Source: Flavobacterium sp. HJJ
GTDB lineage: Bacteria > Bacteroidota > Bacteroidia > Flavobacteriales > Flavobacteriaceae
NCBI RefSeq assembly: GCF_015351475.1
Contig: NZ_JADKPR010000008.1
Coordinates: forward strand, 121,982 to 185,981
Length of the DNA: 64,000 nt
Reading direction: 5' to 3'
The translations under genes were made by a program, and so were the position numbers. Below are positions 54,183 through 63,738 of this stretch, piece by piece. The notes beneath the pieces are model-generated. The model did no database searches. It saw nothing but the letters and a program-made list of their open reading frames with translations, and was not told the origin of the DNA. Numbering within the stretch: position 1 is the first letter of the stretch; every line of letters starts with the position of its first letter.

Positions 54183-54896
54183 CTAATGAAAGGTGAAATT
54201 AATTAAAATTGCTCTCGATTTCATAGATTCTATATTGCCGGTCCAAGGGCTGTTTGGATTTTTATCCCGAATTAATTCATCTGAAAATCCAAATTGTCCT
54301 CTAAGGGAAGGCGAGAATATAAAATACTCTGAAAAAATATCAATTCCAATTCCCAATTCATAATTGGTTGTCCAGGTCTTTACTCTAAACCGCTCTTCGA
54401 GATTGTCATCTGGGGATTTTGCATTGCTCGACAAATTTAAATTTGCAGATACTCCCCCCAGTAAATAAGGTCTTATATTTCCAGTTCTAAGGGCTGAAAA
54501 TTTTAGCAGTAACGGAAAATTAACATAGGTGCTGTTTACCTTTCTTATTGCATCATTCGGAGTGTCAAAAGCTGCGTTTGAAGGATAATGCAGAGTTCTG
54601 TCTGAATAATAGAGACCTGGTTCAAACCTTAAGTCTAAATATTCCTGAAGCCTGAAGTTTGTCACAAGTCCTACATTGAAACCTCCCGATTTATCCACCT
54701 GCACATCAGGACCTACAGTTTTATAATCAATTTTAAAATCATAAGAATTGAATCCTAAGAAAAAACCAAAATAGAGTCTCTTCTTTTGCCAATTTTCTAA
54801 ATTAATTATCGGATCCTTACTAAAAATTCCTTTAGAATTTTGAGAGTTCCCTTTTACAGCAATACACAATAAAATTAAAACAATTATTTTTTTCAT
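54183..54896 (-). CDS. PorT-like outer-membrane protein (type IX secretion, SprT)
   Basis: The 237-residue protein has a signal peptide (MKKIIVLILLCIAVKGNSQ) and an eight-strand porin-like OMP_b-brl_2 layout ending in AILINFTFH. Its position directly after the ubiE/menG gene, size and start match PorT/SprT of Flavobacterium, needed for type IX secretion and gliding. Sequence similarity to other small porins makes a generic porin annotation possible. Confidence 0.72.
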   Translation of the reverse strand: MKKIIVLILLCIAVKGNSQNSKGIFSKDPIINLENWQKKRLYFGFFLGFNSYDFKIDYKTVGPDVQVDKSGGFNVGLVTNFRLQEYLDLRFEPGLYYSDRTLHYPSNAAFDTPNDAIRKVNSTYVNFPLLLKFSALRTGNIRPYLLGGVSANLNLSSNAKSPDDNLEERFRVKTWTTNYELGIGIDIFSEYFIFSPSLRGQFGFSDELIRDKNPNSPWTGNIESMKSRAILINFTFH

Positions 54897-54931
54897 ATTT
54901 GTGCTGAATATTTATGCTGAATGTTTCAGCA

Positions 54932-55663
54932 TTATTTTTTGGAAGCAGAATAAATAGTTGCAACGCCAAATGTCTGAGGCAATGCGTTCACCATTATAAA
55001 CCCAGTTTTTCTCAAAATATTGTTTAAAGCCTCACCATAAGGAAAAGCAGCCGCAGATTCAGATAAATATCCATAAGCTGCATTGTCTTTTGAGAAAACT
55101 TTTCCGATTAGAGGCAAAATGTTTTTACTGTAAAAATTGTATCCTTGTTTATATGGTGTCTTATCAGGCACGGATGTTTCCAGAATAACAAATATTCCGC
55201 CAGGCTTTAATACCCTGAGGATTTCTGTAAGACCTGTTTCAAGATGTTCAAAATTCCTAACACCAAACGCAACCGTTATTGCATCAAAATAATTGTCCTC
55301 AAAAGGCATATTCTCTGAGTCTCCCAATACCATTTCGATAGTTTGTGAGAGATTTTTTTCTTGAATTTTTTTAGTCCCTATCTCAAGCATTCCTGCAGAG
55401 ATATCAAGACCAATAATTTTTTTTGCTTTGGTTTGTGACATTAAAATAGCAAGATCACCAGTTCCTGTAGCAATATCTAATATAGTCTGAGGGTTAGTTT
55501 CTGAAACTAATTTCAAAACTTTTTTTCTCCATTTAACGTCTATTCCAAACGAAATTACGCGGTTTAGACTGTCATAGTTGCCAGAAATTGTATCAAACAT
55601 TTGGGCAACTTGTTCTTTTTTACTGAGAGAAGAATCTTTATATGGGGTAATTTCTTTTGGCAT
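54932..55663 (-). CDS. ubiE: Demethylmenaquinone methyltransferase
   Basis: The frame reaches 55690, but the ATG at 55661-55663 ([13 protein letters not shown]) is the likely start, giving 243 residues. Motif [26 protein letters not shown] and [12 protein letters not shown] identify the UbiE/MenG SAM-dependent methylases. In this menaquinone-using lineage it completes menaquinone. The PorT-like gene follows at 35 bp. Confidence 0.93.
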   Translation of the reverse strand: MPKEITPYKDSSLSKKEQVAQMFDTISGNYDSLNRVISFGIDVKWRKKVLKLVSETNPQTILDIATGTGDLAILMSQTKAKKIIGLDISAGMLEIGTKKIQEKNLSQTIEMVLGDSENMPFEDNYFDAITVAFGVRNFEHLETGLTEILRVLKPGGIFVILETSVPDKTPYKQGYNFYSKNILPLIGKVFSKDNAAYGYLSESAAAFPYGEALNNILRKTGFIMVNALPQTFGVATIYSASKK

Positions 55664-55875
55664 TTTTTTAATTTCTACAAATATAAACAAACTGTGTAAA
55701 CTATAAATGTGTTTTTTTTACTGTACAGAATTTTATTCTATACGAAATTGCCTATGTAATTTTAAATCAGTTACAAATTATCAAAACAAAAATAATTGAA
55801 ATATCACCAAAAGTGGGTATTGTGGATACTGATTTTATTACTGATGTTTGTACTTTAAATTTAAATGTTTTATAA

Positions 55876-56193
55876 ATGATTAGACGGGAACTAATGGCCC
55901 AAACCAAATGGATTCTTCTTGCGCTGTTTATCTCATTTGTTCTTGTACTGTTTTTTGAAGGTACTGTCAGCAGTGGCTGTATTATTTTAAAAGCGCAAAA
56001 TACGTTCTTAGGATTAAATTTGTTTTTGGAAATTTTAATTTTCTTCACCTTTAGTACCTTCGTGGTATTTGGTACTAAAGGTTTTTTTGAGTTGTACTCT
56101 CAAAAATTATCAAATTATATTGTCCTCGTCTCGGGGATAATATTGATATTTGTGATTTGTATATTATGTTATCAAATCGTAGTACAGGAATAG
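55876..56193 (+). CDS. Small membrane protein, unknown
   Basis: I do not recognise a family. The 105-residue protein has three hydrophobic segments (about 11-30, 42-64, 80-102). The ATG at 55894 (MAQTKWILL) is an alternative start seven codons on. A terminator-like hairpin follows at 56214-56246, which supports its being expressed. Confidence 0.55.
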   Translation: MIRRELMAQTKWILLALFISFVLVLFFEGTVSSGCIILKAQNTFLGLNLFLEILIFFTFSTFVVFGTKGFFELYSQKLSNYIVLVSGIILIFVICILCYQIVVQE

Positions 56194-56213
56194 GTCATTC
56201 CGCTAATCATTTT

Positions 56214-56246
56214 AAAAAAAGCATTCTAGTCATAGGATGCTTTTTT
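56214..56246 (+). terminator. Terminator after the 105-aa membrane protein gene
   Basis: AAAAAAAGCAT and ATGCTTTTTT pair around a TCTAGTCATAGG loop, ending in a T6 run. Confidence 0.75.
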
Positions 56247-56313
56247 ATTTCAAAAAAAAACACCTGCAAAATAATTTACAAGTGTTTAATTAGTTTAATA
56301 ATCTCTGTCGCAT

Positions 56314-58479
56314 TTATCTTTTAACTAATTTCCCTTTTTTATCGATAGGAATATTGGTTTTGACAATTGATTTTGGCTGTAGATCATTCAAAATATTTAA
56401 AGCTTCTTCAACATAAATGTCTTTCGATAAATTTTCATGCCATTTTTCTCTTTTTTCTTTTAGAATAGGATCTTTACTTATTGCTTCTAATTCATATGGC
56501 AATGAATTAAAATTTAAATTATTTTTATAATCAGCGATTGGTTTAAATTTTTTGGCCGTTTCTTCAGTCAAATTTTGGGCAATTTTAAATTTATCGATAT
56601 TCAGGCTGTACTCTTTTTCAGCGCTTCTGCTGTCAATCCATTTTGCGTTTTCTTCGATTAATTTAAATTGAACATTATTTTCAATTCTCTTTTTGCTATT
56701 GATAACAGCTTCATCAAATCTTGAAGTGCTGTCCCAAACTTTATAAACAGCTGAATCTATTTTATCCCAAGTCAAAGCATTCGCTTCATCACGTTCCCCC
56801 TTTTTTAAATAAGCATAACGATCCGGCATTACCACGTCACTGCTTACTCCCTCTAATTGAGTAGAACCGCCGTTGATTCTATAAAATTTTTGAATAGTTG
56901 TCTTTAAAGCTCCAAAATCTCCGTAAATATTATTCTTAATATATTGATTCAGGCCGATTACTCTTTGAACGGTTCCTTTACCAAAGGTTTGTTTACTGCC
57001 GACTATTATCCCGCGTTTATAATCCTGAACTGCTGCTGCCAATATCTCAGAAGCAGAAGCAGAGAATTCATTTACCATAATTACCAAGGGACCGTCCCAT
57101 TCTATTTTTTTATCAGTATCATACAGAATTTCTTTTTTTAAAGCTGACCTAACCTGAACTATGGGTCCTTCCTCTATAAATAAACCTGCAATTTTTACAG
57201 CTGTTTCCAATGAACCTCCGCCATCGTCACGTACGTCAAGAACAATTCCTTTCACGCCAGCTGTTTTTAAACGATCTACTTCCTGAGCCATATCTTTAGC
57301 GGCGTCTCTTCCCTTTCCGTCTTTGTTTTCGAAATCGACATAAAATTTAGGCAGATAAATAATGCCGTATTTTAGACCGTTTTTCTCAATAACACTTGAT
57401 TTTACATACGTTTCTTCAATTTCAACAATGTCTCTAATGATTGGAATAATTTGAATCGTACCATCTGCTTTTTTTACAGTAAGACGGACTTCGGAACCTT
57501 TTGGACCTTTAATTTTTTTTATAACATCTGGCAGACGCATACCTACAATATCTAAAGCAACGCCATTTGACTGAGCTACTTTAATAATTAAATCTCCTTT
57601 CTCCAATAGTTTCCCTCTCCATGCCGGACCTCCAGAAATAAGCTCTAAGACTTCAATGTAATCGTTCTTCTTTTGTAATTGAGCACCAATACCTTCAAAT
57701 TTACCGCTTATGCTTACATCAAATTTTTCTTTTTCTTCTGGAGCAAAATAAGTAGTATGAGGATCGAATCCCGACATAATAGAATTAATATACAATGCAA
57801 ACCAATCCTCTCTTTTTAATTCATTCATAGATCCAAAAGATTCATTCAATGACTTCATAGAACTTTCTCTTGTCTCTGCTTCCAGAACGGCATCCGTTTT
57901 TATTATATATTTTGAATCCTTTAACTTCTTTTCGTTTTCCAATTTTTTCTTGTCTGTAAAAGAGGAAAGCGTAGATAATTTAATTTGTTTTCTCCATTTT
58001 TCTTTTAATTCTATATTATTTTTAGCATATGGTGCCTTATCATAATCGACATTAAAACTCTCTTCAATTTTATAATCAAAAGGAGTGTTTAATATTTCTT
58101 TATATATTTTATTTCCCTCGCCCTTACGAAGCATCAAACGGTCATAAGTCAGATTAAAGAAAGTCAGATCTTTGTTCATTAACTGATCATCCAGCTCCAG
58201 TTCGTATTTAGAAAACTCTATTATATCCGACTGCAGGAAAAAACGTTTGGACGGATCCAAAGCTTTTATATACTCGCCATAAACTCCTTTTGAAAAATTA
58301 TCATCAATAGCTGCAGGACTATAGTGCCCTTTGTTTATTACAAACATCAATACCTCCATCAGCAGTTTATCTTTATCGGGATCAATTGCTTTTTTGGAAT
58401 TGTTTAAATCACTTGTAAATGCATATAGGCTGACCGAAAGGCATACTACAGCTATGAGTTTTTTGTAATTTTTCTTCAT
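56314..58479 (-). CDS. Carboxy-terminal processing (tail-specific) protease, copy 1
   Basis: I start at the ATG at 58477-58479 (MKKNYKKLIAVVCLSVSLYAF), giving 721 residues with a signal peptide; the frame extends 11 codons further. It has an N-terminal Prc-specific domain, a PDZ domain (ISGGPAWRGKLLEKGDLI) and an S41 peptidase domain with the Ser in NEFSASASEIL and Lys in KQTFGKGTVQ, plus the long C-terminal domain of Prc. It acts in the periplasm on damaged or processed proteins. A close paralog lies immediately upstream. Confidence 0.92.
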   Translation of the reverse strand: MKKNYKKLIAVVCLSVSLYAFTSDLNNSKKAIDPDKDKLLMEVLMFVINKGHYSPAAIDDNFSKGVYGEYIKALDPSKRFFLQSDIIEFSKYELELDDQLMNKDLTFFNLTYDRLMLRKGEGNKIYKEILNTPFDYKIEESFNVDYDKAPYAKNNIELKEKWRKQIKLSTLSSFTDKKKLENEKKLKDSKYIIKTDAVLEAETRESSMKSLNESFGSMNELKREDWFALYINSIMSGFDPHTTYFAPEEKEKFDVSISGKFEGIGAQLQKKNDYIEVLELISGGPAWRGKLLEKGDLIIKVAQSNGVALDIVGMRLPDVIKKIKGPKGSEVRLTVKKADGTIQIIPIIRDIVEIEETYVKSSVIEKNGLKYGIIYLPKFYVDFENKDGKGRDAAKDMAQEVDRLKTAGVKGIVLDVRDDGGGSLETAVKIAGLFIEEGPIVQVRSALKKEILYDTDKKIEWDGPLVIMVNEFSASASEILAAAVQDYKRGIIVGSKQTFGKGTVQRVIGLNQYIKNNIYGDFGALKTTIQKFYRINGGSTQLEGVSSDVVMPDRYAYLKKGERDEANALTWDKIDSAVYKVWDSTSRFDEAVINSKKRIENNVQFKLIEENAKWIDSRSAEKEYSLNIDKFKIAQNLTEETAKKFKPIADYKNNLNFNSLPYELEAISKDPILKEKREKWHENLSKDIYVEEALNILNDLQPKSIVKTNIPIDKKGKLVKR

Positions 58480-58754
58480 ATAAAACCTTTTATTTTTGAC
58501 TCCCAACAGCACTTGGAACTAGATAAATTCACTTATAAATACTAGCATCTATACTGTTTTATTAATATGTTTTTAGATAAAACTAAAATATTTCTTTTAA
58601 AAAAACACATTATAATAACAGCTTCTTAATTTTTAAATCTCAAAAATATTTCGCTAAAGATATAAATTAGTTTTTCTAACTTAAAAAAATCAATCAAACG
58701 AAAGACCGTTTATTCTATTATTTAACATTTATCACTTCTATTAACAAAAAAAAA

Positions 58755-58773
58755 CGCTCCAAAAATTGAAGCG
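58755..58773 (-). terminator. Terminator after protease copy 2
   Basis: CGCTTCA and TGGAGCG on the minus strand pair with one G-T wobble, followed by a T9 run. Confidence 0.7.
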
Positions 58774-58801
58774 CTTTCTATTATTATAAAATAATTTAAA
58801 T

Positions 58802-60955
58802 TTATGATTTAACCAGCTTTCCTTTTTTATCACCAGGAATACTGGTTTTTACAATTGCTTTTGGCTGTAAATCTTCCAAAACATTTAAAGCTTCTTCAAC
58901 ATAAATGTCTTTTGACAGACTTTCGTGCCATCTATCTCTTTTTTCTTTCAGAACTGGATCTTTGCTAAATCCTTCTAATTCATATGGCAATGAAGTGAAT
59001 TTTAAATTGTTTTGATAATCAATAATAGGTTTAAACTTTTTAGCAGCTTCCTCTATTTGATTTTGAGCTACTTTAAATTTATCTGCATTCAAGCTGTAAG
59101 TATTCTCATGGCTTCTGCTATCGATCCATTTTGCATTTTCTTCAATCAATTGAAATTGAATATTTTTCTCAATTCTTTGTTTACTATTAGCAACCGCCTG
59201 ATCAAATTTTGAATTTTTATCCCATACCGTATATGGAGCTGGATCAATTTTGTCCCATTTCATTGCGTTCTCCTCATCACGTTCACCCATTTTTAAATAT
59301 GCATAACGATCCGGCATAACTACATCGCTGCTTACTCCTTCTAATTGTGTTGAACCTCCATTAATTCTGTAAAATTTCTGAGTGGTTGTTTTCAGCGCAC
59401 CTAAATCTCCTGTAGAATTATTACGTACAAATTGATTCAAATCTATCACGTTTTGAACAGTTCCTTTACCATAAGTCTGTTTACTTCCAATGATAATTCC
59501 TCTTTTATAATCCTGAATAGCTGCAGCCAAAATCTCTGAAGCAGAAGCAGAAAATTCATTTACCATGATTACCAATGGACCATCCCACTCGATTTTTTTA
59601 TCCGTATCATACAGAATCTCTTTTTTCTTTCCTGCTGATTTTATTTGAACAATTGGCCCCTGCTCAATAAACAAGCCTGCAATATCAACAACAGTAGACA
59701 AAGATCCTCCGCCATCATCGCGAACATCAAGAGCAATACCTTTCACGCCTGCTTTTTTCAATCTGTCGACCTCAAGTGCAATGTCTTTACCAGCATCTCT
59801 GCCGTCTTTGTTTTCAAAATCGATATAAAATTTAGGAAGATAAATTACTCCGTATTTGTTACCATTCTTTTCAACCACACTTGATTTCGCATACGTTTCT
59901 TCAATCTCAACAATATCGCGTATTATAGATATAATCTGAATAGTTCCATCAACTTTTTTAACTGTCAGACGAACTTCAGAACCTTTTGGCCCTTTAATTT
60001 TTTTAACAACATCATCCAGACGCATTCCAACCACATCAACCGGCACACCATTACCCTGAGCGACTTTCATTACTAAATCTCCTGCTTCCAGCTGTTTTCC
60101 TCTCCAAGCCGGCCCGCCTGATATTAATTCTGAAATTTCAGTGTAATCATTTTTCTTTTGCAGTCTGGCACCAATTCCTTCAAGTTTACCGCTCATGCTC
60201 ACGTCAAATCTTTCCTTTTCTTCTGGAGCAAAATAAGTAGTATGTGGGTCAAAACGAGACATAATTGAATTGATATATAATGTAAACCAATCGTCTCTTT
60301 TTAATTCATTCATAAACCCAAAAGAATCATTCAATGAAGTCAAAGAACTCTCTCTGGTTTCTGCTTCTAAAGCTGCATCACTTTTTTCTACATATTTTGG
60401 ATCTTTCAATTTCTTATCCTCTTCCAGTTTTTTCTTATCTGTAAAAGACGAAAGAGTAGATAATTTAATTTGTTTTCTCCATTTTTCTTTTAGTTCAGTG
60501 CTGTTTTTAGCATATGGCGCTTTATCATAATCCACATTGAAATCTTCATCAACACTATAGTCAAAAGGTTTGCTTAAGATATCTTTAAATATTTTTTTGC
60601 TTTCATCCATACGAAGCATTAAACGATCATATGTAAGATTAAAAAAGGTTAAATCTTTATTATTCAATTGATCATCTAATTCCAATTCGAATTTGGAAAA
60701 CTCATTAATATCTGACTGCAGGAAAAAACGTTTGGACGGATCCAATGCTGCAATATAATCTTTGTAGACTCCTTTTGAAAAATCATCATCAACAATAGCA
60801 GGATTATAATGCCCTTTCTCAATTACAAAAGTTAATAATTCCAAAAGCAGTTTGTCTCTATCCGGATCTATAGCTTTTCTAGAATTAATATTAAACGCAA
60901 ATAAGGTAACCGATAGGCATACCACTGCTATAAGTATTTTATAATTTCTTTTCAT
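58802..60955 (-). CDS. Carboxy-terminal processing (tail-specific) protease, copy 2
   Basis: The ATG at 60953-60955 (MKRNYKILIAVVCLSVTLFAF) gives 717 residues; the frame opens 8 codons earlier. It aligns with copy 1 over its whole length with high identity, including PDZ, the S41 Ser (NEFSASASEIL) and Lys (KQTYGKGTVQ). Differences are concentrated in the linker regions and the C-terminal domain, for example RPEEKERFDVSMSGKLEGIG against the copy 1 version. It has its own terminator and probably its own promoter (TATTTTTG at 61087-61094). Confidence 0.92.
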   Translation of the reverse strand: MKRNYKILIAVVCLSVTLFAFNINSRKAIDPDRDKLLLELLTFVIEKGHYNPAIVDDDFSKGVYKDYIAALDPSKRFFLQSDINEFSKFELELDDQLNNKDLTFFNLTYDRLMLRMDESKKIFKDILSKPFDYSVDEDFNVDYDKAPYAKNSTELKEKWRKQIKLSTLSSFTDKKKLEEDKKLKDPKYVEKSDAALEAETRESSLTSLNDSFGFMNELKRDDWFTLYINSIMSRFDPHTTYFAPEEKERFDVSMSGKLEGIGARLQKKNDYTEISELISGGPAWRGKQLEAGDLVMKVAQGNGVPVDVVGMRLDDVVKKIKGPKGSEVRLTVKKVDGTIQIISIIRDIVEIEETYAKSSVVEKNGNKYGVIYLPKFYIDFENKDGRDAGKDIALEVDRLKKAGVKGIALDVRDDGGGSLSTVVDIAGLFIEQGPIVQIKSAGKKKEILYDTDKKIEWDGPLVIMVNEFSASASEILAAAIQDYKRGIIIGSKQTYGKGTVQNVIDLNQFVRNNSTGDLGALKTTTQKFYRINGGSTQLEGVSSDVVMPDRYAYLKMGERDEENAMKWDKIDPAPYTVWDKNSKFDQAVANSKQRIEKNIQFQLIEENAKWIDSRSHENTYSLNADKFKVAQNQIEEAAKKFKPIIDYQNNLKFTSLPYELEGFSKDPVLKEKRDRWHESLSKDIYVEEALNVLEDLQPKAIVKTSIPGDKKGKLVKS

Positions 60956-61086
60956 AAAGCTTACAATAGAATTCATCAATTTTTTTAAACTAAGTTACGT
61001 TAAAAACCATGCCAACCCCTTACAATACTACATAATTTTTTGTTAAAGGTATAAAATAGATTTTTTCTCTTTCTTCAAATTTGGCA

Positions 61087-61094
61087 CAAAAATA
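61087..61094 (-). promoter_or_regulatory. Candidate -7 element for protease copy 2
   Basis: TATTTTTG on the minus strand fully matches TAnnTTTG, about 130 nt before the likely start codon. Confidence 0.4.
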
Positions 61095-61130
61095 TATTTT
61101 ATTTGTTCGCAATATAAGATTTTGTGTTAG

Positions 61131-61138
61131 TACATTTG
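61131..61138 (+). promoter_or_regulatory. surE promoter -7 element
   Basis: TACATTTG fully matches TAnnTTTG, 51 nt before the surE ATG chosen here. It falls inside the longer open frame, which argues against the upstream start at 61081. Confidence 0.55.
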
Positions 61139-61188
61139 TTTTCAAATACAATTTTTATCAAAAAATTATTCTTTTTAACATCCCTCCA

Positions 61189-61968
61189 ATGAAAAATGAA
61201 AGGCCTTTAATACTAATAACAAATGACGACGGAGTCGCTGCTCCCGGAATAAGAACTTTAATCGAAGTAATGGCCGAAATAGGCGACATTATTGTTGTCG
61301 CTCCAGACAAACCTCAAAGCGCTATGGGTCATGCCATCACAATAAACGACACTTTACATCTCAATCAAATTTCCAAAGACACTGATGCAATTACTGAATA
61401 CAGCTGCTCCGGCACACCTGTCGATTGTGTAAAAATTGCAGTACACGAAATTCTAAAACAAAAACCGGATTTATGCGTTTCGGGTATCAATCATGGCTCC
61501 AATTCGTCAATAAACGTTATCTATTCCGGAACGATGAGTGCCGCCGTCGAAGCAGGAATAGAAGGTATTCAGGCGATTGGCTTTTCTTTATTGGATTATG
61601 ACTGGAATGCCGACTTTACACAAATCAAATCCTACATCAAAACAATTACACTAGAAGTTTTGAAGAATAAACTGCCAGAAGGTGTCATCTTGAATGTGAA
61701 TTTTCCAAAATTAAAGGAAAAAGAAATCAAGGGAATCAAAATCTGCCGTCAGGCGAATGCCATCTGGACCGAAAAATTCGACAAACGCCAAACCCCGCAG
61801 GGCAAAGACTATTACTGGCTGACTGGAGAATTTGTCAATCAGGACAAAGGGGAAGACACTGATGAATGGGCACTGCAAAACGGATTTATTTCCATAGTTC
61901 CTGTACAATTTGACTTAACGGCACACTACGCCATACAAAACCTGACCAATAGAGACTGGATTAAATAA
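61189..61968 (+). CDS. surE: 5'/3'-nucleotidase SurE
   Basis: The open frame begins at 61081, but MKNERPLILITNDDGV from the ATG at 61189 is the normal family start (259 aa) and leaves room for a promoter at 61131. Motifs ITNDDGVAAPGI (metal-binding Asp pair), APDKPQSAMGHAIT and SGINHGSNSSINVIYSGTMSAA define SurE. It dephosphorylates nucleoside monophosphates in the cytoplasm. The next gene starts 12 nt after the stop. Confidence 0.94.
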   Translation: MKNERPLILITNDDGVAAPGIRTLIEVMAEIGDIIVVAPDKPQSAMGHAITINDTLHLNQISKDTDAITEYSCSGTPVDCVKIAVHEILKQKPDLCVSGINHGSNSSINVIYSGTMSAAVEAGIEGIQAIGFSLLDYDWNADFTQIKSYIKTITLEVLKNKLPEGVILNVNFPKLKEKEIKGIKICRQANAIWTEKFDKRQTPQGKDYYWLTGEFVNQDKGEDTDEWALQNGFISIVPVQFDLTAHYAIQNLTNRDWIK

Positions 61969-61979
61969 AAGAGACTAAA

Positions 61980-62252
61980 ATGAATAAAAAAGATTTACTC
62001 ATCGGATTTATAATAGGAATTGCAGCTTCCTTTCTGGGAATGTTTCTCTACATCACGCTTGTAACCCACTCGGATTTTACAGCCGGAATTCAATCCATGA
62101 AAAGAGAAGGCCACCTCGGAAAAATAGTAACTCTCGGTTCCATACTTGATTTAATTGCCTTTGGCATATTACTGAAAATGAATAAAGAACTTATGGCAAG
62201 AGGTGTCGTTTTGGCAGTTATTATCCTGACCATTGTTACTCTGTTTCTTTAA
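61980..62252 (+). CDS. Small membrane protein between surE and lpxB
   Basis: The 90-residue protein has two to three hydrophobic segments (residues 8-28, 48-64, 72-90) and a short soluble loop. I do not know a function. Tight spacing after surE indicates co-transcription. The segment after it (62255-62330) contains the CTAAG-type word repeats seen elsewhere in the window. Confidence 0.65.
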   Translation: MNKKDLLIGFIIGIAASFLGMFLYITLVTHSDFTAGIQSMKREGHLGKIVTLGSILDLIAFGILLKMNKELMARGVVLAVIILTIVTLFL

Positions 62253-62350
62253 CCATAAAACCGCTAAGACGCTAAGTTTCTGAGATGCTAATGAAAAATC
62301 TTAGAAACTTAGTATATTCGTACTTTCTTTGTTTACCAAAAAAATAAAAA

Positions 62351-63463
62351 ATGAAATACTACATTATTGCAGGAGAAGCTTCAGGAGACTTACACGGTTC
62401 CAATTTAATGAAAGCTCTTTACGAAGAAGACCCAAATGCCGATATCCGTTTTTGGGGTGGCGACTTGATGCAGAATGCAGGCGGAACATTGGTAAAACAC
62501 TATCGCGATTTGGCTTTTATGGGTTTTGTTGAAGTGCTTTTCAACTTGAAAACCATTTTAAACAACATCACTATCTGCAAAAATGATATTACTCAGTTCA
62601 AACCGGACGTCATTATTTACATTGATTATCCTGGTTTCAACATGCGGATTGCCAAATGGGCCAAAGAAATTGGACACAAAAACCATTACTATATTTCTCC
62701 CCAAATCTGGGCTTGGAAAGAAAACCGAATCAAAGCAATTAAACACGACGTAGACAAAATGTACGTGATTTTACCTTTTGAAAAAGACTTTTACGAAGTT
62801 AAACACAAATTTCCGGTTGAGTTTGTCGGTCATCCCTTAATTGATGCCATCCACAATCAATCGAGTATTGATGCCAATGTTTTCAGAGCCGAAAATCATT
62901 TATCCGAAAAACCAATCATCGCCATTTTGCCGGGAAGCCGCAAGCAGGAAATCAGCAAAATGCTGTCGGTAATGCTAAGTATTGTCAAGGATTTTCCAGA
63001 TTATCAATTTGTGATTGCAGGAGCGCCAAGTCAGGAATTATCATTTTACCAGCAATTCATATCAGGCGAAAACATAAAATTTGTTTCCAATAAAACCTAT
63101 GCTTTATTGCGCAACGCTACAGCCGCACTGGTAACTTCAGGGACGGCTACGCTTGAAACGGCACTTTTTAAAGTTCCCGAAGTCGTTTGCTACAAAGGCA
63201 GCTGGGCTTCCTACCAAATCGCCAAACGCATCATCACGCTGAAATACATTTCGCTTGTCAACCTAATCATGGACCAAGAAGTGGTAACCGAATTAATTCA
63301 GGACGACTGCTCAAGCAAACGCATCCGCGAAGAATTAACCAAAATCCTCGAACCCAATTACCGCAAAACCCTGCTCGAAAACTACGATCTGCTCGAAGAA
63401 AAATTGGGCGGAATTGGTGCGAGCAAAAAAACGGCGCATTTGATTGTTGATTCAATAAAATAA
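62351..63463 (+). CDS. lpxB: Lipid-A-disaccharide synthase
   Basis: The 370-residue GT19 glycosyltransferase starts YYIIAGEASGDLHGSNLM and has RFWGGDLMQNAGG, IDYPGFNMRIAKWA, YYISPQIWAWKENR and LPGSRKQEI, all conserved in LpxB. It condenses UDP-diacylglucosamine with lipid X in lipid A synthesis. The surE-small membrane protein-lpxB order is seen, from memory, in other Flavobacteriia. Confidence 0.95.
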   Translation: MKYYIIAGEASGDLHGSNLMKALYEEDPNADIRFWGGDLMQNAGGTLVKHYRDLAFMGFVEVLFNLKTILNNITICKNDITQFKPDVIIYIDYPGFNMRIAKWAKEIGHKNHYYISPQIWAWKENRIKAIKHDVDKMYVILPFEKDFYEVKHKFPVEFVGHPLIDAIHNQSSIDANVFRAENHLSEKPIIAILPGSRKQEISKMLSVMLSIVKDFPDYQFVIAGAPSQELSFYQQFISGENIKFVSNKTYALLRNATAALVTSGTATLETALFKVPEVVCYKGSWASYQIAKRIITLKYISLVNLIMDQEVVTELIQDDCSSKRIREELTKILEPNYRKTLLENYDLLEEKLGGIGASKKTAHLIVDSIK

Positions 63464-63738
63464 CTCTCATTTTGGAGCGCCTCCGTAAAGAAAAGAAGCC
63501 TAAATCATCCCAAATACAAAATCAGCTTTCACACAAATCTCTTGTAGCATGTATGGCCGTTTCACAACTTAAAAAATAAGTAGTATTGGTCAAAAAATGC
63601 AAAACGTTTAAATTGATTTCTAACATATTGCGAATTTAATATTTGTTAAAAGTAGTTAAAATTAAACAAAGAGTTAGTTGTGCAACTGCCACAAGTGTTA
63701 TGCGATCGGCTACTTTTTTATTCTATTTATTTTTTCGT

